64,000 nt of DNA from Flavobacterium fryxellicola. Its GTDB lineage: Bacteria > Bacteroidota > Bacteroidia > Flavobacteriales > Flavobacteriaceae. The stretch's first letter is position 1. Every line of letters starts with the position of its first letter. Both the position numbers and the translations under genes were made by a program. The stretch is from the NCBI RefSeq assembly GCF_900143245.1, contig NZ_FRDK01000002.1, positions 434,001 to 498,000 of the forward strand, in the 5' to 3' direction. Positions 17,197 through 25,308 of the stretch are shown piece after piece. Below the pieces are notes generated by a model that made no database searches, was not told where the DNA came from, and was given only the letters and a program-made list of their open reading frames with translations.

Positions 17197-17433
17197 TAAA
17201 ATAAATATTTTTCATCTTACATAACATAGAGCTGCAAGATTGATTATTGGAATATAGGACAAGTTTGCCACATTTTTGAAGCGTATATTCTTCGATTTTG
17301 TGGCAATCTTTTTTAGTAAAGGCTATTTTTGAAATTAAATTTTTACTAATGCTTGTTATCAAACGAAAAAAACAAGACAATAAATATACTTTTTGTAAGT
17401 TTATATGGAATAACGCTCCAAACTAAAAACCAT

Positions 17434-18055
17434 ATGAAAAAAATTAATTCCGTTATTTTTAGCCTGTGCAGCTCTAGTTTCTTTTGCATTTGTAAAACCT
17501 GATACAAAAACAACCAAGCAAATCAATGTGGTTATTGATGCAGAGCACGGTGGCACTGACTTTGGTGCGACCTCAAGTTCTGGTATCGAAAAGCTAATTG
17601 TAGAAAAAATTACCAACAAAATAAAATTCTTAAATAAAGATGAAAATGTAGTCGTTCATCTTACCAGAAAAGAAGACAAATACCTATCCTTATCCGATCG
17701 TACTGCTATCATTAACAATATCAAACCTGATTTAGTTTTATCCTTACACGTTAATCAAAGTATTAATGTGGCTAAGTCTGGAATGGAATTTTATGTTGCC
17801 AATGAATCTGCTGCCAGTGAAAGGTCGGTCATTATAGCCAATGAACTTCGTACTAAATTCATGCAAGACAATGCTTTACAATCATCTGAGGTAAAAAAAG
17901 CTCCCTTTTTTATTTTAAAAAAATCTGATGCACCTGCTATTGTAATTGAACTGGGCTATCTTTCTAATTCATCTGATAGAGCCTATTTAATGGATGGCAA
18001 AGAACAAGATAAAATTGTAGCTACGATTATCTCGTTTATTTCTGCCTTGAAATAA
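17434..18055 (+). pseudogene. N-acetylmuramoyl-L-alanine amidase (Amidase_3) with a +1 shift in the signal peptide
   Basis: The enzyme domain is intact from about 17500: VVIDAEHGGTDFG, VHLTRKEDKYLSLSDRTAIIN, LSLHVNQS, and IVIELGYLSN carry the zinc ligands and catalytic Glu of Amidase_3. However, the only ATG with a signal peptide, at 17434, is out of frame by one base. Removing one A from the A7 run at 17437-17443 gives MKKLIPLFLACAALVSFAF, a perfect signal peptide leading into the enzyme. Otherwise only a GTG at 17528 would start it, giving a protein without export signal. It is a frameshift, a sequencing error or slippage-dependent. Confidence 0.75.
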
Positions 18056-18070
18056 TACCATTAAACGTAA

Positions 18071-18108
18071 AAAAAGAGAGACTTTCACAGCTGATTGTCT
18101 CTCTTTTT
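18071..18108 (+). terminator. Bidirectional terminator
   Basis: AAAAAGAGAGAC (18071-18082) pairs with GTCTCTCTTTTT (18097-18108) around a 14-base loop, between the amidase gene and the converging btuB-like gene. Confidence 0.85.
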
Positions 18109-18143
18109 CGTTTCCAATTAACACAAAACTTCTATTTAAAATT

Positions 18144-20099
18144 TTATAATAAGATATTCATTCCTATTTTAAAATTTCTTCCCAAAGTATTATATCCAAC
18201 ATTTTCAACAAAATCAGCATTCAAAATATTACTGATCGCTCCAAAAATGGATAATCTACTTTTTACCAACTCATAGCGAACCGAAGTATTTACCAATTGA
18301 TAGGAACCCAAAACAATCTTCGTTGTAGCAAAAGTATTTCCGTCAAAAAAAGCATCATTTCTGCTGTCTACATATTGGTAATCTACTCCCAAAAACAAGC
18401 GATTATTAATTTGAAAATCCAAAGCTGAATTCACTTTATGTTTAGGAATCAATCGGTCTAAGGCACGATCTACTTGCGTAAAGGTATAATTAGAATTCCA
18501 ATTGATTTTATCGCTCAAGGCAAAAGATACTTCGGTTTCTACTCCTTTTGCTTTATTTAACCCATCAATATTAATGTAGTTTGAATCAAAAGTAACTGGA
18601 TTGAAATAAAATCCAATGAAATTGGTTTGTTCGCGGTAGAAAACGACAGCATTCAGCTTTATTTTTTTTGCCAGCAGTTCCGTTTCAAAACCGGCTTCGA
18701 TAGTGCTATTTTTCTCTGGTGTCAGCGCTGAATTTCCATATTCAGAATACAATTGGTACAAACTTGGAGTCACAAAAGCCGTGCTGTAAGAGGCTAAAAC
18801 TTTCAAAGGAACCGCCTGAAAGTCATACGATGGATTCACATTATAAACCAATTGGTTCCCGTACTCACTGTGAATATTCAACCGTGCTCCAGCATTCAAA
18901 TTCAATCCAAAATCCGAGCTAAAAACGCCTGTAATATATGGATCTATCATGTTGAATTGAGTAGCTTCTTTTAAAATCCCCCCAAAAGGAGTCTCACTAT
19001 TCATATCATGAAATTGATATTGCGCACCTGCCACTATAAAAAAACGCTCCGAAACTTCATATTTATTAAAACCGTCTAGGTTGACACTTCGAGATTCATA
19101 CTGGGAGAATCCTGGTTTGTTTGAATAGAAATCAAAGTCATTGTACGTACGCACGATTTTATTAAAGCTAGAATTCAGGACAAATTCTCCCTTAGCATAT
19201 TTGTATTTTGGTACAAATCCAAAGCGAAATTGCTCTGATTCTGTCGTATTCAAATCAGTATCATTTTTACCCGTATTATCAAAAGTAGCATCGTAATCAG
19301 CACTTACTTTATCATAATTACCAAAAAAATCAAGTGTTAATTTATCTGAGACTTGGTACCCTAGTTTCGCCAAGTAATTAATTCTGGAAAAGCGATCTTC
19401 TTCGTAATCATCTGTTGGATTAACTGGAGCAATCTGTGACATCCCACTGATTTCAGTACTGTTTAAAGACGCAAAATAATTCACTTTTTTTGCCTTACCA
19501 TTAACTGAAAAACCTTGATTGTAACTTTGCGCACTTGTTTTATCAGTAGCTGCTGTATTATTTGTTCCTGCATTTACATACGCATTTCCTTCCATGGCCT
19601 TCTTTCCTGATTTTTTTAATGTGATACTGATAACACCCGTCGCAGCACCAGATCCATATAGCGTACTTGCTGCACCTTTCATAATTTCGATACTTTCCAC
19701 TTGATCAACAGGAAGTAAACGCAAATCATACTCAAAACTAATTCCTGATGCATCATTTACAGGAATTCCATCAATAAGAATCAATACTTGATTGTTTTTC
19801 CCACCACGAATGTAGTATCCTAAATTTTTACCAGCAGCACTTTGGTTCCCATTAATTTCTAAACCAGCTACGGAACTTAGAATGTTCGCAAGGCTTTGTC
19901 CCGCTTTGTTTTTTAAATCCTGAGCGGTAATTTTAGTAATTACTTTTCCAGATTTCTCCTTTGCCAAAGCAAATTTAGAGTCGGAAACCACTACTTCTTT
20001 CAATTCATCTTGGGAAGATATCCCTTGGTTTTGTTGCGCGAAAGCGCAGGTTGTCATTAATACGCATAACGCACTAATACGAACGATTTTTTTGTTCAT
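18144..20099 (-). CDS. btuB: TonB-dependent receptor, cobalamin transporter BtuB type
   Basis: A 651-residue outer-membrane receptor. Signal peptide ends CAFAQQ. The plug domain carries VITKITAQDLKNKAGQSLANILSSVAGLEING and VLILIDGIPVNDASG, VESIEIMKGAASTLYGSGAATGVI. The barrel follows and ends NFKIGMNILL. Substrate assignment comes from context: a cobalamin riboswitch lies directly upstream and the divergent genes encode a BtuFCD-like importer. Energised by TonB, it would bring corrinoids across the outer membrane. Confidence 0.93.
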   Translation of the reverse strand: MNKKIVRISALCVLMTTCAFAQQNQGISSQDELKEVVVSDSKFALAKEKSGKVITKITAQDLKNKAGQSLANILSSVAGLEINGNQSAAGKNLGYYIRGGKNNQVLILIDGIPVNDASGISFEYDLRLLPVDQVESIEIMKGAASTLYGSGAATGVISITLKKSGKKAMEGNAYVNAGTNNTAATDKTSAQSYNQGFSVNGKAKKVNYFASLNSTEISGMSQIAPVNPTDDYEEDRFSRINYLAKLGYQVSDKLTLDFFGNYDKVSADYDATFDNTGKNDTDLNTTESEQFRFGFVPKYKYAKGEFVLNSSFNKIVRTYNDFDFYSNKPGFSQYESRSVNLDGFNKYEVSERFFIVAGAQYQFHDMNSETPFGGILKEATQFNMIDPYITGVFSSDFGLNLNAGARLNIHSEYGNQLVYNVNPSYDFQAVPLKVLASYSTAFVTPSLYQLYSEYGNSALTPEKNSTIEAGFETELLAKKIKLNAVVFYREQTNFIGFYFNPVTFDSNYINIDGLNKAKGVETEVSFALSDKINWNSNYTFTQVDRALDRLIPKHKVNSALDFQINNRLFLGVDYQYVDSRNDAFFDGNTFATTKIVLGSYQLVNTSVRYELVKSRLSIFGAISNILNADFVENVGYNTLGRNFKIGMNILL

Positions 20100-20217
20100 T
20101 TAGATTAAACATTTAGCAACAGTTAAATTTTTAAAACTGCTACATGACTAAAAAATGGGAGAAAAGCATAGAATTACCCATACCCAAACCTTTTTTCCCG
20201 AAAGTTTGATACTCGAT

Positions 20218-20440
20218 GTAATAGGCAGGTCTCCTGGCTTGCGTCTTGTTGTTTACCTTCCCATTCCCCTTGGCGAACAGTGGTTTTGTAGATAACAACA
20301 AGCTAAATAGCTTACAGTTGCGGGTACAGCTTAGGATTTATTATTTTAGATTTTAAAGCCGCGACCTCAGATGTGTTACAATCTAAACCGTCGCTATTCA
20401 AAACTCAAAATTTTTACCTAATTCCCTTTTAATGTCGTTT
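20218..20440 (-). ncRNA. Cobalamin riboswitch (B12 element)
   Basis: On the minus strand, in order: GGGAATTAGGT (20416-20426) pairing with the CCTAAGCTGTACCC region, the core GTACCCGCAACTGTAAGC (20310-20327), CCACTG and GGGAAGG, and the B12 box AGCCAGGAGACCTGCC (20224-20239). All are signatures of the AdoCbl aptamer. It ends about 125 bases before btuB, leaving room for an expression platform. A weak ATGGG/CCCAT hairpin followed by T6 near 20153-20190 could act as the terminator, which is uncertain. Confidence 0.95.
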
Positions 20441-20473
20441 TGAAAAAACAAAACAACAACCTCAATACGGATG

Positions 20474-20481
20474 CAAATATA
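20474..20481 (-). promoter_or_regulatory. -7 element of the riboswitch-btuB transcript
   Basis: TATATTTG on the minus strand, about 45 bases upstream of the first riboswitch element. Confidence 0.65.
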
Positions 20482-20533
20482 ACTTTATGATTGGAATAAA
20501 AGATAAAATATGATTTTTAAAACAGATTAAATA

Positions 20534-20541
20534 TACCTTTG
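20534..20541 (+). promoter_or_regulatory. -7 element of btuFCD
   Basis: TACCTTTG, fitting TAnnTTTG, 20 bases before the start at 20562. No riboswitch lies on this side, so the importer operon appears not to share the B12 control of btuB directly. Confidence 0.6.
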
Positions 20542-20561
20542 CAATTCTTGACAATCCTTTT

Positions 20562-21704
20562 ATGAAATCCTTTTTTTTTAAAATAACGCTCTTTTTAATT
20601 CTGCTCTCCTTTTATGGATGCCAACAAAACAATTCGAATTCTAATGCGACACTAGCCTCTCAAAAAAATGAAATCCAATTTGCCAAAGGATTGGAAATTT
20701 ACAAATACAAAGGGTATTCTATCGTTATAATAACCAATCCTTGGCCTAATGCCAAAGAAAATTTTACCTATGTTTTACAAGAAAAAAATGGGATTGTTCC
20801 GGACAGTTTAAAAAAATTCAACACGATTCAAATTCCGATAAAATCAATAGTTGTAACCTCAACTACACACATTCCAGCGCTTGAAATGTTAGGTGTCGAA
20901 ACTACATTAATTGGTTTTCCAAATACTGATTATATTTCTTCTGAAAAAACTAGAAAAAGGATTGATTCCGGCAAAGTACGAGAAGTTGGAACAAATGAAA
21001 CTTTAAATACCGAGGTTCTTATTGACATGGCTCCAGATCTGATTGTGAGTTTTGGTTTAAACAACAGCAACCCGACGCTGGATAACTTACAGAAAAGTGG
21101 ACTGAAAGTGATGCTAAATGGCGACTGGACAGAACAATCTCCGCTGGGAAAAGCAGAATGGATAAAGTTTTTTGGTGCGTTGTATGGATTAGATTCTAAA
21201 GCAAACACTCTTTTTTCAGAAATCGAAAATGAATATAGCACTACTTTGGCTATAGCCAAAAAAGCGACCTCAAGACCGACCGTTCTTAGTGGCGCCATGT
21301 TTCAAGATCAATGGTATGTCCCACAAGGAGAAAGTTGGGCGGCTCTATTTTTGAGAGATGCACAATCGAATTATTTATGGAATGACAGCAAAGGAACAGG
21401 GAGTTTGACACTACCCTTTGAAACCATTTTAGAAAAAGCACAAAATGCTGAATTCTGGGTTGCTCCAGGTGATTTTTCTTCGTTAAAACAAATGAGTGAA
21501 AGTAATCCGCATTACAATGAGTTTGCTTCATTTAAAAATAAAAAAGTATATTCGTACAGCATTAATAAAGGTGCAAAAGGAGGGATTTTATATTTTGAGT
21601 GGTCGCCTACTCGCCCCGACTGGGTATTAAAAGATTTGATTAAAATTTTTCATCCGGAACTGCTGCCCAATCACAAACTTTTTTTCTTTCAGAAATTAGA
21701 ATAA
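20562..21704 (+). CDS. btuF: ABC transporter substrate-binding lipoprotein, BtuF type
   Basis: A 380-residue periplasmic binding lipoprotein (signal ends LSFYGC). The helical-backbone binding fold of class III proteins is seen in VVTSTTHIPALEMLGVETTLIG and LIDMAPDLIVSFG. Position next to FecCD-type permease and ATPase genes and opposite a riboswitch-controlled btuB supports cobalamin as the ligand. Iron-siderophore use cannot be excluded by sequence alone. Confidence 0.85.
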   Translation: MKSFFFKITLFLILLSFYGCQQNNSNSNATLASQKNEIQFAKGLEIYKYKGYSIVIITNPWPNAKENFTYVLQEKNGIVPDSLKKFNTIQIPIKSIVVTSTTHIPALEMLGVETTLIGFPNTDYISSEKTRKRIDSGKVREVGTNETLNTEVLIDMAPDLIVSFGLNNSNPTLDNLQKSGLKVMLNGDWTEQSPLGKAEWIKFFGALYGLDSKANTLFSEIENEYSTTLAIAKKATSRPTVLSGAMFQDQWYVPQGESWAALFLRDAQSNYLWNDSKGTGSLTLPFETILEKAQNAEFWVAPGDFSSLKQMSESNPHYNEFASFKNKKVYSYSINKGAKGGILYFEWSPTRPDWVLKDLIKIFHPELLPNHKLFFFQKLE

Positions 21705-21705
21705 A

Positions 21706-22737
21706 GTGACTAAAACCAACCGAAACACCGTTCTTTTTATACTCCTAACCCTTGGAGTGGTTCTCTTGTTCGTTATCAACATCAGTTTAGGATCTGTTTC
21801 CATTCCGCTAAAAGAAGTTTTTAGTAGTTTGACAGGTGGCCATTCCAGTAAGGAAACCTGGCAATACATCATCATTAATTATCGTTTACCCAAAGCGATT
21901 ACGGCAGTTCTTGTAGGAATGGGGCTATCGATAAGTGGTTTACTGATGCAAACTTTATTTAGAAATCCCTTAGCAGGACCTTATGTTTTAGGACTAAGTT
22001 CTGGAGCTAGTTTAGGTGTCGCTACTGTTATTTTAGGCGCAAGTCTTTTACCTCCATTTATAGCTACACTTATAGTATCACCGTATGGAGTTGTATTGGC
22101 ATCTAGCCTGGGAAGTTTCACCGTTTTATTGGCAGTATTAGCAGTTTCGCATCGGTTACGTGATACAATGGCCATCTTAATTGTAGGACTGATGTTTGGG
22201 AGTTTAACGAGTGCGATAGTTGGAACTTTGACCTATTTTAGTACTGCTGAACAATTACAAAAATTTACTTTTTGGTCTTTGGGAAATCTAGGAAATTTAT
22301 CTTGGACTTCCATTTCGCTTTTATCCATCTGCGCAGCGATAGGGTTACTTCTCAGTATTTTTAGCATTAAACCGCTAAACTCCTTACTGCTAGGTGAAAA
22401 TTATGCCAAAAGTTTGGGTTTGAATTATAAAAAATCAAGAGTAATTATTATTTTCGCAACAAGTATTTTGGCGGGAAGCATAACTGCTTTTGCCGGGCCA
22501 ATAGCCTTTATAGGATTAGCAGTGCCGCATATCGCAAAACTGGTTTTTCAAACTAGCAACCACAACGTTTTATTTTGGAGTACGCTCCTTTTCGGGGCAA
22601 TTACCATGCTGATTTGCGATAGTATTTCTCAAATGCCAGGTAGCGATATTACTTTACCTATCAACGCCGTCACTTCTATTTTTGGCGCACCTATCGTGAT
22701 TTGGCTATTAATTAGAAAACGCAAAATGATGTCCTAA
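21706..22737 (+). CDS. btuC: FecCD-family ABC permease, BtuC type
   Basis: A 343-residue inner-membrane permease with about ten helices. The signature MGLSISGLLMQTLFRNPLAGPYVLGLSSGASLG is spread over residues 66-100, and GPIAFIGLAVPHIAKL is the conserved coupling region. It starts with GTG one base after btuF ends. Partner of BtuF and BtuD. Confidence 0.9.
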   Translation: MTKTNRNTVLFILLTLGVVLLFVINISLGSVSIPLKEVFSSLTGGHSSKETWQYIIINYRLPKAITAVLVGMGLSISGLLMQTLFRNPLAGPYVLGLSSGASLGVATVILGASLLPPFIATLIVSPYGVVLASSLGSFTVLLAVLAVSHRLRDTMAILIVGLMFGSLTSAIVGTLTYFSTAEQLQKFTFWSLGNLGNLSWTSISLLSICAAIGLLLSIFSIKPLNSLLLGENYAKSLGLNYKKSRVIIIFATSILAGSITAFAGPIAFIGLAVPHIAKLVFQTSNHNVLFWSTLLFGAITMLICDSISQMPGSDITLPINAVTSIFGAPIVIWLLIRKRKMMS

Positions 22738-23519
22738 TGGAAAATAAAATCATATTACAAGCTGCTCAAATTAGCATTGGATATTCTCATAACAAGGAAA
22801 AAAATCTTGTTGCTTCAGGTATTGATCTGACCTTGAGGAAAGGAAAATTAATCGCATTAATTGGAGCAAACGGAATTGGTAAATCAACCCTTTTACGGAC
22901 CATTACTGGTATTCAAAAAACCATTTTAGGAACCGTCTTGCTCAATGGCACCAACATTCATGAATTAGATGCGCTAACATTAGCTCAAAATTTAAGTGTG
23001 GTGCTCACGGAAAAATTACCGCCAAGCAATTTGACTGTTTTTGAGTTAATCGCTTTAGGTAGACAACCTTATACCAACTGGATTGGAAAATTAACTGGCG
23101 CAGATAGCATCAAAATAAATGAGGCAATGGAACTGACACAAATTAGTCATTTAGCCGCAAAAAAGCATTACGAAATTAGTGATGGACAGTTACAAAAAGT
23201 ACTGATAGCAAGAGCCTTGGCACAGGACACTCCTTTAATCATTTTGGATGAACCAACAACACATTTGGATTTACTCCACAAAGTTGCTCTTTTTAGATTG
23301 CTCAAAAAACTCACTGATGAAACAGAAAAATGCATCCTTTTTTCTACTCATGACATCGATATGGCCATACAATTGAGTGACGAAATGATCATTATGACTC
23401 CTGAAGCTGTACTTCAAGATGAACCATGTAATTTCATTTCAAAAGGCAGTTTTAATACGCTATTTAAAGACGAGCATATTGTTTTTGACAATGAAAAAGG
23501 AAAGTTTACGATTGTTTAA
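22737..23519 (+). CDS. btuD: ABC transporter ATP-binding protein, BtuD type
   Basis: A 260-residue ATPase. Walker A is GANGIGKST, the signature motif is ISDGQLQKVLIARAL (ISDGQ in place of LSGGQ), Walker B is LIILDEPTTHLDL, and the switch His is in FSTHDIDMA. Its ATG overlaps the btuC stop by one base. The 3' end overlaps the convergent trmL gene by 4 bases. Confidence 0.9.
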   Translation: MENKIILQAAQISIGYSHNKEKNLVASGIDLTLRKGKLIALIGANGIGKSTLLRTITGIQKTILGTVLLNGTNIHELDALTLAQNLSVVLTEKLPPSNLTVFELIALGRQPYTNWIGKLTGADSIKINEAMELTQISHLAAKKHYEISDGQLQKVLIARALAQDTPLIILDEPTTHLDLLHKVALFRLLKKLTDETEKCILFSTHDIDMAIQLSDEMIIMTPEAVLQDEPCNFISKGSFNTLFKDEHIVFDNEKGKFTIV

Positions 23520-23971
23520 ACCTTTAAACTAATTTGGCGGTTTGCTTCTCCAATAACAAAAGCGACCGAATTAGCGATATTAAAACTTCTAATTAGCGGT
23601 GACATAGGAATTGTCAAATGATTTTCAAATTGGTTCAAAACAGCTTCACTTAATCCTTTACTTTCTTTGCCAAAAACCAACCAATCTCCGTCCTGAAAAT
23701 CAATCTCGAAATATGATTTTTTAGCATGAGAACTCATAAGAAAAACCCGAGATAAGTCAGGAATACTTGCTTTCCATGATGCAACATCCTGATATTCTGT
23801 CACATCAAGATGAACCCAATAATCGAGACCGGAACGTTTTAGGTTTTTATCATTAATAACAAACCCAAAAGGATGAATCAAATGCAAACGACTGTGCGTG
23901 CCTACGCACAAGCGCCCTATATTCCCCGTATTGTTTGCTATTTCGGGCTCCACTAAAACGATATTTAACAT
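23516..23971 (-). CDS. trmL: tRNA (cytidine/uridine-2'-O-)-methyltransferase TrmL
   Basis: A 151-residue SPOUT methyltransferase. It shows NIVLVEPEIANNTGNIGRLC, GKESKGLSEAVL and the knot region IPMSPLIRSFNIANSVAFVIGEA (adjacent parts). Methylates position 34 of certain tRNA-Leu isoacceptors in E. coli. Length and motifs are typical. Probably in an operon with the pseudouridine synthase gene 18 bases upstream. Confidence 0.92.
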   Translation of the reverse strand: MLNIVLVEPEIANNTGNIGRLCVGTHSRLHLIHPFGFVINDKNLKRSGLDYWVHLDVTEYQDVASWKASIPDLSRVFLMSSHAKKSYFEIDFQDGDWLVFGKESKGLSEAVLNQFENHLTIPMSPLIRSFNIANSVAFVIGEANRQISLKV

Positions 23972-23989
23972 GTAGTATAGATTAATTGG

Positions 23990-24565
23990 TTATTTGGTTA
24001 TTTGAAAATCTTCCACTTTTAAAACTTCTCCAGCCTGTAAATCATGAAGATGAACCGTTCCTATTCGGACACGAACCAATCTCAAAGTTGGGAAACCAAC
24101 AGCAGCAGTCATTTTTCGTACTTGACGAAATTTTCCTTCATTGACCGTTATTGAAGCCCAAGAGGTAGGACCGTGACGTTCATCCCGAATTTTTTTTCCT
24201 CTCGCTCCAAAAGCAGGAAGCTCCTGTATCAAGGAAGCTTTACAGGGTTTAGTAACGTATTTAGTTCCATTAAAACCGATTTCAACCCCTTTTTGCAATC
24301 GCTCGATGGCTTCTTGATTAATGATTCCATCTACTTGGACATAATATTCTTTATCGACTCTTTTACTGCGAATGATTTCACTCATCATGCCATCCGTTGT
24401 CAGCAACAATAATCCTTCGGAATCCTCATCAAGGCGCCCGATAGCCATTGTTCCTGTTGGAAAATCATATAATTCTCCTAGCAGTTTCTTTTTTCTTTTT
24501 AATTCATAAATAAACTGACTCAAATACCCGTACGGTTTATGAATGATAAAATGAGAATGAGGCAT
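23990..24565 (-). CDS. RsuA/RluE family pseudouridine synthase
   Basis: A 191-residue enzyme starting HFIIHKPYGYLSQF. Catalytic motif GRLDEDSEGLLLLTTDG contains the essential Asp. The end has GKFRQVRKMTAAVGFPTLRLVRV. There is no N-terminal S4 domain, which fits RluE (23S rRNA U2457 in E. coli) better than RsuA. The exact target is inferred. Confidence 0.88.
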   Translation of the reverse strand: MPHSHFIIHKPYGYLSQFIYELKRKKKLLGELYDFPTGTMAIGRLDEDSEGLLLLTTDGMMSEIIRSKRVDKEYYVQVDGIINQEAIERLQKGVEIGFNGTKYVTKPCKASLIQELPAFGARGKKIRDERHGPTSWASITVNEGKFRQVRKMTAAVGFPTLRLVRVRIGTVHLHDLQAGEVLKVEDFQITK

Positions 24566-24732
24566 TGTGTTGATTTATTAGTGCATGCAAAGATAGTTTT
24601 GTTTTTGTTGGATTTAAAAGTGACTGGCTACATTTATTGCGATAAACCAAAAGCAATGTTAAATAGTTCAAACATCTCATATTAATGACGTACTATTATA
24701 AACAATAAGACTAATAACTAAAAAGAAAGATC

Positions 24733-25110
24733 ATGGAAAATAATGATTTAGGTTCAAAAAAGACGAATAATAAGCAGCAGATAAACGACCAAACTGGTAG
24801 CGAAAGGACGCTTAACGAAAACAATACAACCGCGCCAAACCTGAAAGAAGAAATAGAAATTGATGCTAATGGTAATGAAAAAGTTGTTCAAAGAGCGCGC
24901 AATGTTGATGGGTCTATTGCTGCTACTCCCGCAACCGATGAAAGAACATGGAACGAAAATGAAAGTTTAAGTCGGGGCGTTTCCACAGAAAAAGAAGCGA
25001 TGAGGACGGTCGAGAATGAAGACCTCAACTCGGACATTACTGCCCACAGATACCCCGCTTCACATCCAGATAATAAAGAAGACCGAGGAAATATTAAACT
25101 GGACGAATAA
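24733..25110 (+). CDS. Hydrophilic, probably disordered protein of unknown function
   Basis: A 125-residue protein dominated by Asn, Glu, Asp and Thr, with no hydrophobic segment and no cysteine. Repeated phrases such as ERTLNENN and ERTWNENE suggest internal duplication; the end reads HRYPASHPDNKEDRGNIKLDE. Such proteins in flavobacteria are often tied to stress, but I do not recognise this family. Flanked by a strong terminator. The good start spacing (AAAGAAAGATC before ATG) makes it likely real. Confidence 0.65.
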   Translation: MENNDLGSKKTNNKQQINDQTGSERTLNENNTTAPNLKEEIEIDANGNEKVVQRARNVDGSIAATPATDERTWNENESLSRGVSTEKEAMRTVENEDLNSDITAHRYPASHPDNKEDRGNIKLDE

Positions 25111-25126
25111 CTATTTTTTCGACTTT

Positions 25127-25165
25127 TAAAAGCCAATAAGGAACTTTCCTTATTGGCTTTTTTTG
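25127..25165 (+). terminator. Intrinsic terminator
   Basis: AGCCAATAAGGAA / TTCCTTATTGGCT stem with a very short loop and T7, immediately after the hydrophilic protein gene. Confidence 0.92.
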
Positions 25166-25277
25166 TCGCTGTTAATAGACAATCCAGCAAAAAAATTGCT
25201 TTAAAAAGCAAAAAAAAAGTTTTTAATTACAATCTAAAATTGCTTAATTTATAATATTCTCTTAACGTTAGAAATAT

Positions 25278-25285
25278 TATTTTTG
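25278..25285 (+). promoter_or_regulatory. Candidate -7 element of the secreted nuclease gene
   Basis: TATTTTTG, fitting TAnnTTTG, 24 bases before the start at 25309. Confidence 0.5.
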
Positions 25286-25308
25286 CTGCTTAATTCAATT
25301 GTAAACCT

